Below, piece after piece: positions 35,495 through 43,905 of a stretch of 64,000 nt of DNA (position 1 is the first letter of the stretch; each line of letters begins with the position of its first letter). Origin of the DNA: Clostridium sp. E02. Its GTDB lineage: Bacteria; Bacillota; Clostridia; Lachnospirales; Lachnospiraceae. The position numbers and the translations under genes are program-made. The stretch is taken from assembly GCF_003833015.1 (NCBI RefSeq), contig NZ_RJLQ01000004.1, positions 62,001 to 126,000 of the forward strand, read 5' to 3'. The notes under the pieces were generated by a model. The model saw nothing but the letters and a program-made list of their open reading frames with translations, did not search any database and was not told the origin of the DNA.

Positions 35495-35577
35495 AGGAAC
35501 CGGCAGTCACATTTAAAAATGCTCCTGCCGGTTGAGTATGAAAAATAAAAAGTCTATGTTGAAAGGGTGGGGTTCCT
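35495..35577. other. Structured stretch with competing hairpins in the 436-bp gap before ogt
   Basis: AACCGGCAG (35498-35506) pairs perfectly with CTGCCGGTT (35525-35533). An overlapping AGGAACC (35495-35501) could instead pair with GGTTCCT (35571-35577). The two foldings exclude each other. The rest of the gap holds the tRNA promoter on the minus side and AT-rich sequence before ogt, with no supported gene. Confidence 0.35.
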
Positions 35578-35777
35578 TTACATTTCTAATTATATAGAAT
35601 GATTATGACAGAAGTTTGTCCAATCAATAAATATTTTATGAAAAACCTTAAGGAGTTATAAGCAAAGTTTAAACAAAATGAAAGAGAAAACTTACAAAAA
35701 AGTTTATTTACGGCAAATCTTCTTATGATATAATAATTCCATACGGATTAATGTTGTCAAAAAGACGAGGTGATAAT

Positions 35778-36242
35778 ATGAAATACTGGTATTGTATGAA
35801 GACAGATATGGGGCCGATACGGATTTTATGTGAGGACAGTGTGATTTTAAGAGTTGATTTTATTGATCAAATACCGGAGGACGCTATTAGAGAAAAAACA
35901 GAGCTCATTGACCGTGCAGTTTGTCAGATGGAGGAATATTTAGTTGGAGAGCGAAAGCAGTTTGATTTGCCTCTTGCCCCACAAGGAACCTTATTTCAAA
36001 AAAAAGTATGGGAGGCACTTTTGACAATCCCTTACGGAACGACGAAAAGTTATGGGGAGATTGCAACTATGATTGGGAATCCCAAGGCATCTCGTGCCGT
36101 GGGAGGGGCAAACAACAAAAACCCTATATCAATTATAATCCCCTGTCATAGAGTAATTGGTACAAATGGTAGTTTGGTTGGCTATGGGGGCGGTTTGGAT
36201 AAGAAGACTAAATTACTTCATTTAGAACAAGGGGGAAAATAG
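35778..36242 (+). CDS. ogt: Methylated-DNA-protein cysteine methyltransferase
   Basis: A 154-residue suicide DNA-repair protein that transfers the methyl group from O6-methylguanine to its own Cys. The active-site motif IIIPCHRVIG is intact (Cys about 121), with FQKKVWEALLTIPYGTTKSYGEIA and the helix-turn-helix SRAVGGANNKNP before it, and GYGGGLDKKTKLLHLE after. The ATG chosen lies 6 bases behind GAGGTGAT; nine extra in-frame codons upstream lack support. A TTTACG-N16-TATAAT promoter is possible at 35707-35734. Confidence 0.95.
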   Translation: MKYWYCMKTDMGPIRILCEDSVILRVDFIDQIPEDAIREKTELIDRAVCQMEEYLVGERKQFDLPLAPQGTLFQKKVWEALLTIPYGTTKSYGEIATMIGNPKASRAVGGANNKNPISIIIPCHRVIGTNGSLVGYGGGLDKKTKLLHLEQGGK

Positions 36243-36361
36243 TAGAATTATTAAGAATTATTGGTGATTCTTTCAGTTCCTTTAATCCTCTATACAATTG
36301 ATCTGGTTAATGGTATAATCCTCAACGACACCCATTGAAATTATAATAAGGAGTGAATCAT

Positions 36362-37063
36362 ATGAGAAAAAACAAATTGTTGACAGGAATTGTAATTGCT
36401 ATGGCTGTTATGGCAGCAACAACTGCCTGTGGATCAAAAGATAATAAGAAAACAGATACAACGAAAGACACAGATACAAAGGTGAGTATGGCGGAAACTA
36501 CCGTTGCGGATACAGAAACTTCAGAGTCCGACGAGGCTGATAACGAGAGCGATGAAGCCAATGAGAGCTCACAGAGTGAACAAAAGACATCTTCCGATGC
36601 AGGGAAAATCGCATCAGGTGTATTTACATCGGTTTCGGGAAAGTATGAGATCACGCCTCCAGCAGGTTGGACATTGGACAACGACGGAGATGAAAGTGTA
36701 GTAGCATTTACTTCTCCAGATGGGAATGACGTTTTAGAAGTGACCTACGCAGCAGGGGAAGAAGCAGATGGAGCTAGAGAAGAGTATCCGGATACCAAGG
36801 AAGAATATAAGAAACTGATTAACCGCGGAGAAGATATGGAATTTGTTCGCTATAATGTAAAGAATGGAGCAGATGGAAGTCAGACGTTCCGTTATGCCAT
36901 CCGTTATAAAACACCCGATGACGGTGTTCGCTATTTTGCTATTTCAGGATCCTATGATGCAACAGCGAAGACGTATCTTAGCGCAACAGGAACCATTGAA
37001 TCTTCCGATACTGGTGTGGAAGACCAGATTGAGGCAGCATTGGATACTTTAAAGCTTAAATAA
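36362..37063 (+). CDS. Lipoprotein with acidic linker, PsbP/DUF-type domain
   Basis: A 233-residue exported lipoprotein. The signal ends in TTAC with the modified Cys near residue 24, followed by a very acidic Ser/Thr/Asp/Glu linker to about residue 80, then a compact beta-rich domain (YEITPPAGWTLDNDGDESVVAFTSPDGNDVLEVTY and later FAISGSYDATAKTYLSATGTIES). This resembles PsbP-like lipoprotein domains of clostridia, which have no assigned function. The ATG is 8 bases from AAGGAG. It is a single gene followed by a bidirectional terminator. Confidence 0.75.
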   Translation: MRKNKLLTGIVIAMAVMAATTACGSKDNKKTDTTKDTDTKVSMAETTVADTETSESDEADNESDEANESSQSEQKTSSDAGKIASGVFTSVSGKYEITPPAGWTLDNDGDESVVAFTSPDGNDVLEVTYAAGEEADGAREEYPDTKEEYKKLINRGEDMEFVRYNVKNGADGSQTFRYAIRYKTPDDGVRYFAISGSYDATAKTYLSATGTIESSDTGVEDQIEAALDTLKLK

Positions 37064-37083
37064 TTTAGAAAAACAATTTAGAA

Positions 37084-37130
37084 AATAGCCAGAGGCGATT
37101 GTAGAATGATTGCAATCGCCTCTGGCTATT
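37084..37130. terminator. Bidirectional terminator between lipoprotein and ABC ATPase genes
   Basis: A stem of 18 positions, AATAGCCAGAGGCGATTG paired with CAATCGCCTCTGGCTATT, around an 11-base loop. Short A and T stretches at its edges allow use from both sides. It abuts the stop codon of the minus-strand ATPase gene. Confidence 0.75.
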
Positions 37131-37707
37131 ATAGTTTTATAAGAATTCCATTTAATCGATCTATGTCTTCTTGCTGGTGAGTACTTACTAGAACCAGTTT
37201 TCCCTGGCATTTAACCTTCATATATGAAATTACTTTGTTTTTGTTCCCTTCATCAAGACCAGAGAATGGTTCATCTAAAATGACCATGTCAAATGGTACA
37301 GATAAAGCCCTAACAATTGCAACTCTCCGTTTCATACCACCGCTTAGAGTAGAAACTGGGCGAGTAAGGGATTCTTTTGGCAACAGGTTTAAAAGTTCTT
37401 CTTTTGCCGCTTTTTTATGATTGCGGGAGGGACCGTTCATTACCATGCTCACATTCTCAATGGGGGTAAAGTCATTGCATAAACGATCTTCTTGAAATAC
37501 AGCGGTAATGTTACATCCATCCAGTCCAGTTATGGTTCCGGAATCTTTAGTTATAATCCCCAGAAGGATCTTAAAAAAGGTCGTTTTACCAGAACCCGAT
37601 GGTTCCATGAAGCAATAGATCCGACCAGATTCCAGGCTTATATTGATCCCATCTAGTACCTTTGTACCGCCAAAGGATTTTGAAAGTTCTTTGATTTCCA
37701 GTTTCAT
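37129..37707 (-). CDS. ABC transporter ATPase, NitT/TauT type, compact, variant Walker A
   Basis: A 192-residue ATPase, shorter than the usual 230-260 of SsuB/TauB because the C-terminal extension is missing. Walker A reads EPSGSGKTT (35-43), with Glu instead of the conserved first Gly; Q-loop Gln72, signature LSGGMKRR (121-128), Walker B MVILDEPFSGLD (141-152) and switch His177 are present. The start is the ATG behind GGGGGAT, 1 base after the permease stop. It powers the permease and binding protein encoded just upstream on the same strand. Confidence 0.88.
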   Translation of the reverse strand: MKLEIKELSKSFGGTKVLDGINISLESGRIYCFMEPSGSGKTTFFKILLGIITKDSGTITGLDGCNITAVFQEDRLCNDFTPIENVSMVMNGPSRNHKKAAKEELLNLLPKESLTRPVSTLSGGMKRRVAIVRALSVPFDMVILDEPFSGLDEGNKNKVISYMKVKCQGKLVLVSTHQQEDIDRLNGILIKL

Positions 37708-37708
37708 C

Positions 37709-38497
37709 TCAAATCCCCCGCCCTTTACTTTTCTTGTGATTGGGAACCGTTCGATCGATAAGCCATAAAAAGAAGATCTCAAATAAGAAGCTAATCCCTA
37801 TAATGACCAGAGTCCAGGCGAACAAATCGGCGGTACTTAAATAAATTTTTGCCATATATAGCTTTTCCCCTATGGAATGGTTAGGGACCCCGATCACTTC
37901 TGCTGCGATTCCCGATTTAAAACTCATTCCAAGTGCAGTGTTTAAACTGCTTTTTAGATAAGGGATCAAAGCTGGACGATATAGATAATAACCTTTCTTG
38001 ATCCCTGACATGTGAAATACGTTTGCCATCTCCAAAAGACTTGGGTCGGTGCTATTTATGCCGGCTATGGTGCTCATATATATCATAGGAAATACCACTA
38101 GAAACGAAATAAATATCGAAAGGTTTTCAGAGCCGAACCAGATAAGCGCCAACACGACAAACGATGCAACAGGGATCGATTTCATAAGAGCCATTATCGG
38201 GGAAAGCAGTTCCAGTACAAAAGTAAATCGGCTGGCAGTGCTTCCCAAAAGGATTCCAAGTATAAAAGCAATCAGGAATCCAAGGCTGATTTTTCCAAAG
38301 GAAAATCCAATGGACTGCCAAAATCCCGGAAGGGCAGACTGGTGGATCAGAGCCTTTATCACCTGAATGGGTCCCACCAGAATGATAGGATTGTCCACCA
38401 ATTTACTACCTGCCTGCCAGATCATCAACCAGAAGATTACGATCCCAGTTTTCTTGAGCGGGAGAAGGGTTCTATGGGATATAATAGAACTGCTCAT
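37709..38497 (-). CDS. ABC transporter permease, NitT/TauT (SsuC) type
   Basis: A 262-residue permease with six predicted helices and the SsuC-family loop region MSTIAGINSTDPSLLEMANVFHMSG in place of the usual EAA loop. The ATG lies 9 bases after GGAGGGA, inside the last codons of the binding-protein gene, so the genes overlap by 26 bases and are translationally linked. It forms one operon with the binding protein and ATPase. Confidence 0.9.
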   Translation of the reverse strand: MSSSIISHRTLLPLKKTGIVIFWLMIWQAGSKLVDNPIILVGPIQVIKALIHQSALPGFWQSIGFSFGKISLGFLIAFILGILLGSTASRFTFVLELLSPIMALMKSIPVASFVVLALIWFGSENLSIFISFLVVFPMIYMSTIAGINSTDPSLLEMANVFHMSGIKKGYYLYRPALIPYLKSSLNTALGMSFKSGIAAEVIGVPNHSIGEKLYMAKIYLSTADLFAWTLVIIGISFLFEIFFLWLIDRTVPNHKKSKGRGI

Positions 38498-39536
38498 CAG
38501 GCAGCGTCCCTCCAATGGTCTGGGGGTCCATATCGTAGAGAACCTTTAAATATCCACTCAGAAGCGATTTCATATCGTTTCCATCAAGATATGTGATACT
38601 ACAATAAGGAAGCGCTTTCTCTGCGATTGGTGCCTTTGCAATGATGCCTGCTTTTGCAATCAGTATAGCGGTTTCTTTTCCGTTTTCATTGGCATAAGCG
38701 GCAGATTCCTTCTGTTCGGAAAGAAAGGTATCAATGGAATCTTTATGATCTTTTAAAACTTCATTGCGACAGATTGTAACACCAGTTACCAGGGTGCTTC
38801 CATCCTCTTTCGATACAGCATTCCATTCTTTGGTTAAATCAAGAACCATATGAAGGCTGTCATTCTGAGCCATAGCAGCCGTTACAAAAGGTTGAGGAAG
38901 AAGTCCAATTCCATCGGGTTTTTCTTTTAAGATAGCAGCAACCTCGGCTGGTTCTGATTTATACTCTAGCGTCACGTCGTCTTCGGATAGACCATTGGCA
39001 GCTAACACATGTTTTAGTGCATAATCTGGTGTGGTTCCCTTACCAGGCAGGTAGATGGTTTTTCCCTTTAAATCTGCCATGGATTTTATGGAATCATCGG
39101 AAGAAATTCCATAGAGGACACCAAGCGTATTGATGTTGATTACCGTAACACCGTGATTAGAAAGAATAGATGCCATATTGGCAGGAACAAGTGCCACATC
39201 TAAATCCCCATTTACAATTTTACCAAGCAGCTCATCCGGTGCTGTTACCATAGTAAATTCATAAGATCCTTGGGATTGTCCATTTTCTGCTTGCTCCATT
39301 AATCGTACAAGTCCCATGGATGTAGGTCCTTTTAAAGATCCGACTTTTAATGCGTCGCTGTCATTAGCTGGTTTTGCCTTTGATTCTTCTGTGGAGGCAG
39401 CTTGAGTTTCTGCAGCAGGCTCTGTAGGAGTCTCCACCTGGCTTTCTGCTGTTGTCTGGGTGCTATCTTTTCCACATCCGGTTAAGACAGCAGCAGTCAT
39501 AACAAGAACTGCAAATATCGATAGAACTTTTTTCAT
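38472..39536 (-). CDS. ABC transporter substrate-binding lipoprotein, NitT/TauT type
   Basis: A 354-residue exported lipoprotein: signal MKKVLSIFAVLVMTAAVLTGC with Cys 21, a Thr/Glu/Ala-rich linker to about residue 50, then an SsuA/ThiY-like fold (LKVGSLKGPTSMGLVRLME, DVALVPANMASIL). The family takes up sulfonates, nitrate, thiamine precursors or similar small molecules; the ligand here is not predictable. Start chosen by GAGGGATTTT upstream. The open frame extends 49 codons further without a ribosome site. Confidence 0.9.
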   Translation of the reverse strand: MKKVLSIFAVLVMTAAVLTGCGKDSTQTTAESQVETPTEPAAETQAASTEESKAKPANDSDALKVGSLKGPTSMGLVRLMEQAENGQSQGSYEFTMVTAPDELLGKIVNGDLDVALVPANMASILSNHGVTVININTLGVLYGISSDDSIKSMADLKGKTIYLPGKGTTPDYALKHVLAANGLSEDDVTLEYKSEPAEVAAILKEKPDGIGLLPQPFVTAAMAQNDSLHMVLDLTKEWNAVSKEDGSTLVTGVTICRNEVLKDHKDSIDTFLSEQKESAAYANENGKETAILIAKAGIIAKAPIAEKALPYCSITYLDGNDMKSLLSGYLKVLYDMDPQTIGGTLPDEQFYYIP

Positions 39537-39629
39537 AAAATCCCTCACTTTCTGTCCGTACTTCATTGACTTATTCTTCTTCCCGTCTTCTCCCGCAGGT
39601 GTTCTTTTGGGGTTTGTACGAACAGGTAA

Positions 39630-39659
39630 AGTATACCATTTTCCGTTCTTGTTTGTCAA
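39630..39659 (-). promoter_or_regulatory. Promoter of the NitT/TauT-type ABC operon
   Basis: On the minus strand TTGACA and TATACT are separated by 18 bases, about 95 bases before the binding-protein ATG. The opposite strand of the same gap leads into purine nucleoside phosphorylase. Confidence 0.6.
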
Positions 39660-39726
39660 AATATTATGCAGCCAAAGGGGCATATGTGATATACTATTAT
39701 TATCAATAAAAAAGGAGAAAAATAAG

Positions 39727-40560
39727 ATGAATGAAGTATATGATAAATTACAGAACTGTTTAAAAAGTGTGAGGGAGAAAACAGATTTTGTTCCAGAAGT
39801 AGCGCTGATTCTTGGCTCTGGTCTGGGAGACTATGTAAAAGAGGTTTCTGTGTCCGCTACGATTGACTATAAAGAGATAGAAGGATTTCCAATCTCAACA
39901 GTTGTGGGGCACAAGGGAAGGTTTATATTCGGTTATGTCAATGAGGTGCCAGTGGTGATTATGCAGGGACGAGTTCATTATTATGAGGGGTATCCCATTT
40001 CAGACGTAGTTCTTCCGACTCGGCTGATGGGGCTTTTGGGAGCAAAAACTCTATTTTTAACCAATGCATGCGGTGGGATAAATGAAGGGTTTAAAGCCGG
40101 AGACTTTATGCTTTTAACGGATCATATTGCAAGCTTTGTGCCTTCGCCTTTAATGGGTGAAAATATAGATGAACTTGGAACCAGATTTCCGGATATGAGT
40201 GATATTTACCGGAAGGAATTAAGAGCAATCATTAAAGAGATTGCAAAGGAAGAGAAGATTGAATTAAAAGAAGGTGTCTATCTGCAGCTTTCTGGTCCAG
40301 CCTATGAGTCTCCGGCTGAAGTACGGATGTGTCGGATTCTAGGTGCAGATGCTGTGGGAATGAGCACTGCCTGTGAAGCTCTGGCTGCCAATCATATGGG
40401 ATTGAAGGTGTGCGGGATTTCCTGTATTACCAACATGGCATGTGGGATTTCAAAGGAACCATTAAGTCATAAGGAGGTCCAGCAAACGGCAGACCGGGTT
40501 GCACCTCTGTTTCAGAAACTGGTGACCGCTTCCATTACCAGGATTGCGAAAAAAAGTTAA
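39727..40560 (+). CDS. punA: Purine nucleoside phosphorylase (trimeric type)
   Basis: A 277-residue enzyme for phosphorolysis of inosine and guanosine in purine salvage. Family motifs are visible: ALILGSGLGDYV, VGHKGRFIFGYV, the phosphate-binding MQGRVHYYEGY, FLTNACGGINEGF, LSGPAYESPAEVRM and GMSTACEALAANHMGL. The ATG is chosen behind AAGGAGAAAAATAAG. It stands alone, divergent from the ABC operon, and no purine riboswitch is evident upstream. Confidence 0.95.
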   Translation: MNEVYDKLQNCLKSVREKTDFVPEVALILGSGLGDYVKEVSVSATIDYKEIEGFPISTVVGHKGRFIFGYVNEVPVVIMQGRVHYYEGYPISDVVLPTRLMGLLGAKTLFLTNACGGINEGFKAGDFMLLTDHIASFVPSPLMGENIDELGTRFPDMSDIYRKELRAIIKEIAKEEKIELKEGVYLQLSGPAYESPAEVRMCRILGADAVGMSTACEALAANHMGLKVCGISCITNMACGISKEPLSHKEVQQTADRVAPLFQKLVTASITRIAKKS

Positions 40561-40619
40561 GATTTGGATTGCCATGGCTTCCAGTACTTAAAAAAATACA
40601 TCCAATCGATAAAATTGTA

Positions 40620-40648
40620 TTGATAAGGATATAACAATGTGCGATAAT
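40620..40648 (+). promoter_or_regulatory. Candidate promoter of the sensory hydrogenase operon
   Basis: TTGATA and GATAAT with a 17-base spacer lie about 50 bases before the first gene. No terminator or operator repeat is obvious between promoter and ATG. Confidence 0.45.
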
Positions 40649-40698
40649 GTCGAAAAGAGAAGGTTTTATAAGGGAGTTCATTTGGAGGGAGAATATTC

Positions 40699-40938
40699 AT
40701 GAGAATAACTATATGCATTGGAAGCGCATGTCATTTAAAAGGTTCGAGAGAAATTATAGCCAAGTTGCAAAATTATGTAAAAGAAAAACATCTGGAAGAG
40801 CAGATTGATTTAAACGGCTCTTTTTGCAGCGGGAACTGCGTAAATGGGGTATGTGTTACCTTAGATGACCAGATCTATTCCTTAAAACCAGAGGATACAA
40901 AGGAGTTTTTTGAGAAAGAGATTATGGGGAGGCTGTAA
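40699..40938 (+). CDS. Thioredoxin-like [2Fe-2S] ferredoxin protein
   Basis: A 79-residue protein with the thioredoxin-like [2Fe-2S] fold of NuoE/HydC. Cysteines are at 6 and 11 (CIGSAC) and at 43, 47 and 52 (CSGNCVNGVC), so four of these five can hold the cluster. It would pass electrons to the Fe-S domains of the following protein. GGAGGG precedes the ATG, and the next gene begins 2 bases after its stop. Such a small protein heads several hydrogenase-linked operons in clostridia. Confidence 0.88.
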   Translation: MRITICIGSACHLKGSREIIAKLQNYVKEKHLEEQIDLNGSFCSGNCVNGVCVTLDDQIYSLKPEDTKEFFEKEIMGRL

Positions 40939-40940
40939 TC

Positions 40941-42674
40941 ATGGGGATTATTGATTTCAAGTCTACCAAATGCAAACACTGTTATAAATGTGTACGCAAC
41001 TGTGAAGTCAAAGCAGTCATGATTAAAGATGAACGGGCAGAAATCATGCAAGACAAGTGCATTCTATGTGGGAAATGCATGCAGGTATGCCCACAATCCG
41101 CCAAAACTCTGATCAGCGACCTAGATCAGGTAAAAGGCTATATAAGGGCAGGAAACAGGACTGTGGTTTCTTTGGCACCCTCTTTTATGGGACTGTTCCG
41201 CTATAAAACCATTGGACAAGTTAACGCAGCGTTTAAAAAACTTGGTTTTTGTGAAGTGCAGGAAACCGCACAGGGTGCCGCTTTGGTGACAGCAGAATAT
41301 ACCAGGCTTTTAAACGAAGGGAAGATGGAAAACATCATTACGTCCTGTTGCCCTAGTGTCAATGATTTGATTGAGATCTACTACCCGGGGCTGATTCCGA
41401 ATCTGGCACCTGTGGTATCGCCTATGATCGCCCATGGAAAGTTGATTAAAGAAGAGATGGGGGCTGACGTTAAGGTGGTTTTTGTTGGACCCTGTATCGC
41501 GAAGAAACGAGAATCGGGAGATATCCGCCACGATGGCTGGATTGATGCTGTACTTAATTTTAACGATATGACCAGATGGTTTTTGGAAGAGGAGATTACC
41601 ATTGAAGATTGTGAAGATCTTCCATTTACTCATATGGATCCAAAAGTGAACCGGCTATATCCGGTTTCTAATGGTGTGGTAAGTTCGGTTCTAGCAACAG
41701 AAGAGAAAAAAGACGGATACCGGAAATTTTATGTTGACGGAATCCGAAACTGCATTGATTTATGCGAGAGTATGGTTCGTGGAGAGATACATCACTGTTT
41801 TATTGAAATGAATGTGTGCTCAGGGGGCTGCATCAAAGGGCCGGCGGCAGATGACGTGAATGTGTCTCGTTTTAAGGTGAAACTGGATATGGAGGATGCA
41901 ATCGAGAAAAAAGGGGTCTCGGCTGCTGATACGGATCCGAGCCTTACTCATATTTCGCTTAAGAAGCTGTTTTTAAATCGTGCGCCTTCTGATCTATTGC
42001 CAACGGAGGAACAGATTCAGAAAATTCTTAAAAAAACAGGAAAGACAAAACCAGAGGATGAGTTAAACTGCGGGGCATGCGGATATTCTACCTGCAGAGA
42101 AAAGGCGATTGCGGTCTTTCAGAAAAAAGCAGAATTGAATATGTGTATTCCATTTATGCACCAAAAGGCAGAATCCTTGTCCAATCTTGTTATGGAAACG
42201 TCCCCTAACATTGTACTGATTGTTGATAAAGAGATGAAGATTTTAGAGTATTCGGCGGTGGGAGAAAAATATTTTGGAAAGACCAGGCAGGAAGCTCTGA
42301 CTATGTATTTATATGAATTAATTGATCCAAGTGATTTTCAGTGGGTTTATGATACCCACCAAAAAATTCATGGTAAGAAAGTAACGTATGCGGAATATAA
42401 AGTTTCTACGCTTCAAAATATCGTATACATTGAGAATCAGAATGTGGTACTTGCTACATTTATTGATATCACAAAAGAAGAAGAATATGCAAAACAAGAA
42501 TATGAAAAGAAACTGGAGACCATTGATTTGGCACAAAAAGTGATTCATAAACAAATGATGGTTGCCCAGGAAATTGCAGGTCTTCTGGGAGAAACTACAG
42601 CAGAAACGAAAACAACATTAACGAAGCTATGTAAGTCCATACTTGATGAGGGAAGCGAAAGTGAGGTCAAGTAA
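40941..42674 (+). CDS. Sensory-type [FeFe] hydrogenase-like protein with PAS domain (HydS/HfsB type)
   Basis: A 577-residue protein. Two [4Fe-4S] ferredoxin motifs (Cys 11-21 and 40-50) precede an H-cluster domain with TSCCPSV (Cys136/137), GPCIAKK (Cys185) and CSGGC (Cys293/297). Then come a four-Cys Fe-S motif (377, 380, 385, 402), a PAS domain (about 415-515) and a helical tail. This is the layout of group C putative sensory hydrogenases and of Thermoanaerobacterium HfsB. It has no kinase domain; its output is probably the PP2C phosphatase encoded by the overlapping next gene. An H2 or redox sensing role is inferred, not shown. Confidence 0.9.
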   Translation: MGIIDFKSTKCKHCYKCVRNCEVKAVMIKDERAEIMQDKCILCGKCMQVCPQSAKTLISDLDQVKGYIRAGNRTVVSLAPSFMGLFRYKTIGQVNAAFKKLGFCEVQETAQGAALVTAEYTRLLNEGKMENIITSCCPSVNDLIEIYYPGLIPNLAPVVSPMIAHGKLIKEEMGADVKVVFVGPCIAKKRESGDIRHDGWIDAVLNFNDMTRWFLEEEITIEDCEDLPFTHMDPKVNRLYPVSNGVVSSVLATEEKKDGYRKFYVDGIRNCIDLCESMVRGEIHHCFIEMNVCSGGCIKGPAADDVNVSRFKVKLDMEDAIEKKGVSAADTDPSLTHISLKKLFLNRAPSDLLPTEEQIQKILKKTGKTKPEDELNCGACGYSTCREKAIAVFQKKAELNMCIPFMHQKAESLSNLVMETSPNIVLIVDKEMKILEYSAVGEKYFGKTRQEALTMYLYELIDPSDFQWVYDTHQKIHGKKVTYAEYKVSTLQNIVYIENQNVVLATFIDITKEEEYAKQEYEKKLETIDLAQKVIHKQMMVAQEIAGLLGETTAETKTTLTKLCKSILDEGSESEVK

Positions 42675-43855
42675 TGGGAGTTACGGTTGATGTTGCATAC
42701 AAAAGTTTAAACAAATTTAATGAAGTTCTATGCGGAGATAAGGTAGAACTACTACAGACAGAAAATTCTAATATTATGATTCTTGCAGATGGTATGGGAA
42801 GCGGAGTAAAAGCCAATATCCTGGCCACGTTAACGTCTAAAATTCTGGGAACCATGTTTTTAAACGGGGCGACTTTAGAAGAGTGTGTGGATACCATTGT
42901 GGAAACTCTGCCGGTCTGCCAGGTCCGCCAGGTGGCATATTCCACATTTAGCATACTACAGGTATTTCACAATGGAGATGCCTATCTGGTGGAATTTGAT
43001 AATCCAAGTTGTATTTTTATCCGGGATGGCAGTCTTATGCCAGTTCCGGAAAACACAAGAATCATTCAAGATAAAAAAATCAATGAATACCGCTTTCGGG
43101 TGAAGAAAGGGGATGCCTTGGTTTTATTAAGCGACGGAACCATTCATGCAGGTGTTGGTAAGCTTTTAAATTTTGGTTGGCTTTGGGAAGATATGGCTTC
43201 GTATGCGGTGAAGCAGTATCGACTCACCATATCGGCTGTCCGGTTTGCCAATGCCTTATGCTGTGCCTGTGATGAACTTTACCAGTATCGCCCAGGGGAT
43301 GATACAACGGTTGCGGTTATGCGGATCATAGACCGCAAACCGGTATATTTAATGACGGGACCAGCCAAGAACCCGGAAGATGATATTGATATGGTAAAAG
43401 ATTTTATGCAAGGGGCTGAGGAGACAAAACGAATCATCTGTGGAGGTACCAGTGCCAATATTGCATCTAGGGTTCTGTCCAGTAAACTGACGGTTTCACT
43501 GGAATATCATGATACGGATTTGCCTCCCACCGCACATATGGATGGGATAGAGTTGGTTACAGAAGGGGTATTGACGCTAAACCGGGTATTAAAATTATTA
43601 CGAAGATATGTAAAGAATGAATCCGTCTCGGAGGAGTTTTTTCTGGAACTCGATCAATCAAATGGTGCCTCAAAGGTTGCCAAGATGATCATCGAAGACT
43701 GTACGGAGCTTAAACTGTATGTTGGGAAAGCGATTAACAGCGCTTATCAAAACCCAGGCCTTCCCTTTGATTTAGGGATACGGCAAAATCTTGTGGAGCA
43801 GTTGAAGCATGCGGTAGAAGATATGGGAAAAAAGGTTACGGTTGTTTATTATTAA
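42674..43855 (+). CDS. SpoIIE/PP2C-type phosphatase linked to the H-cluster sensor
   Basis: A 393-residue soluble protein. Residues 1-218 are a SpoIIE-type PP2C phosphatase with metal-binding motifs ILADGMGSG (36-44), LLSDGTIHAGVG (151-162) and GDDTTVAVMRI (208-218). Residues 220-393 form an additional domain with ICGGTSANIASRVL near 255 that I do not recognise. SpoIIE-type enzymes dephosphorylate serine on anti-sigma antagonists. The start codon overlaps the sensor's stop (TAATG), which argues for direct partnership. HfsA of Thermoanaerobacterium is a comparable neighbour, from memory. Confidence 0.88.
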   Translation: MGVTVDVAYKSLNKFNEVLCGDKVELLQTENSNIMILADGMGSGVKANILATLTSKILGTMFLNGATLEECVDTIVETLPVCQVRQVAYSTFSILQVFHNGDAYLVEFDNPSCIFIRDGSLMPVPENTRIIQDKKINEYRFRVKKGDALVLLSDGTIHAGVGKLLNFGWLWEDMASYAVKQYRLTISAVRFANALCCACDELYQYRPGDDTTVAVMRIIDRKPVYLMTGPAKNPEDDIDMVKDFMQGAEETKRIICGGTSANIASRVLSSKLTVSLEYHDTDLPPTAHMDGIELVTEGVLTLNRVLKLLRRYVKNESVSEEFFLELDQSNGASKVAKMIIEDCTELKLYVGKAINSAYQNPGLPFDLGIRQNLVEQLKHAVEDMGKKVTVVYY

Positions 43856-43905
43856 TTGTAAAACGATATTCACACAAAACAAGTGGAGTCGCAAGGAGGA
43901 AAGTT

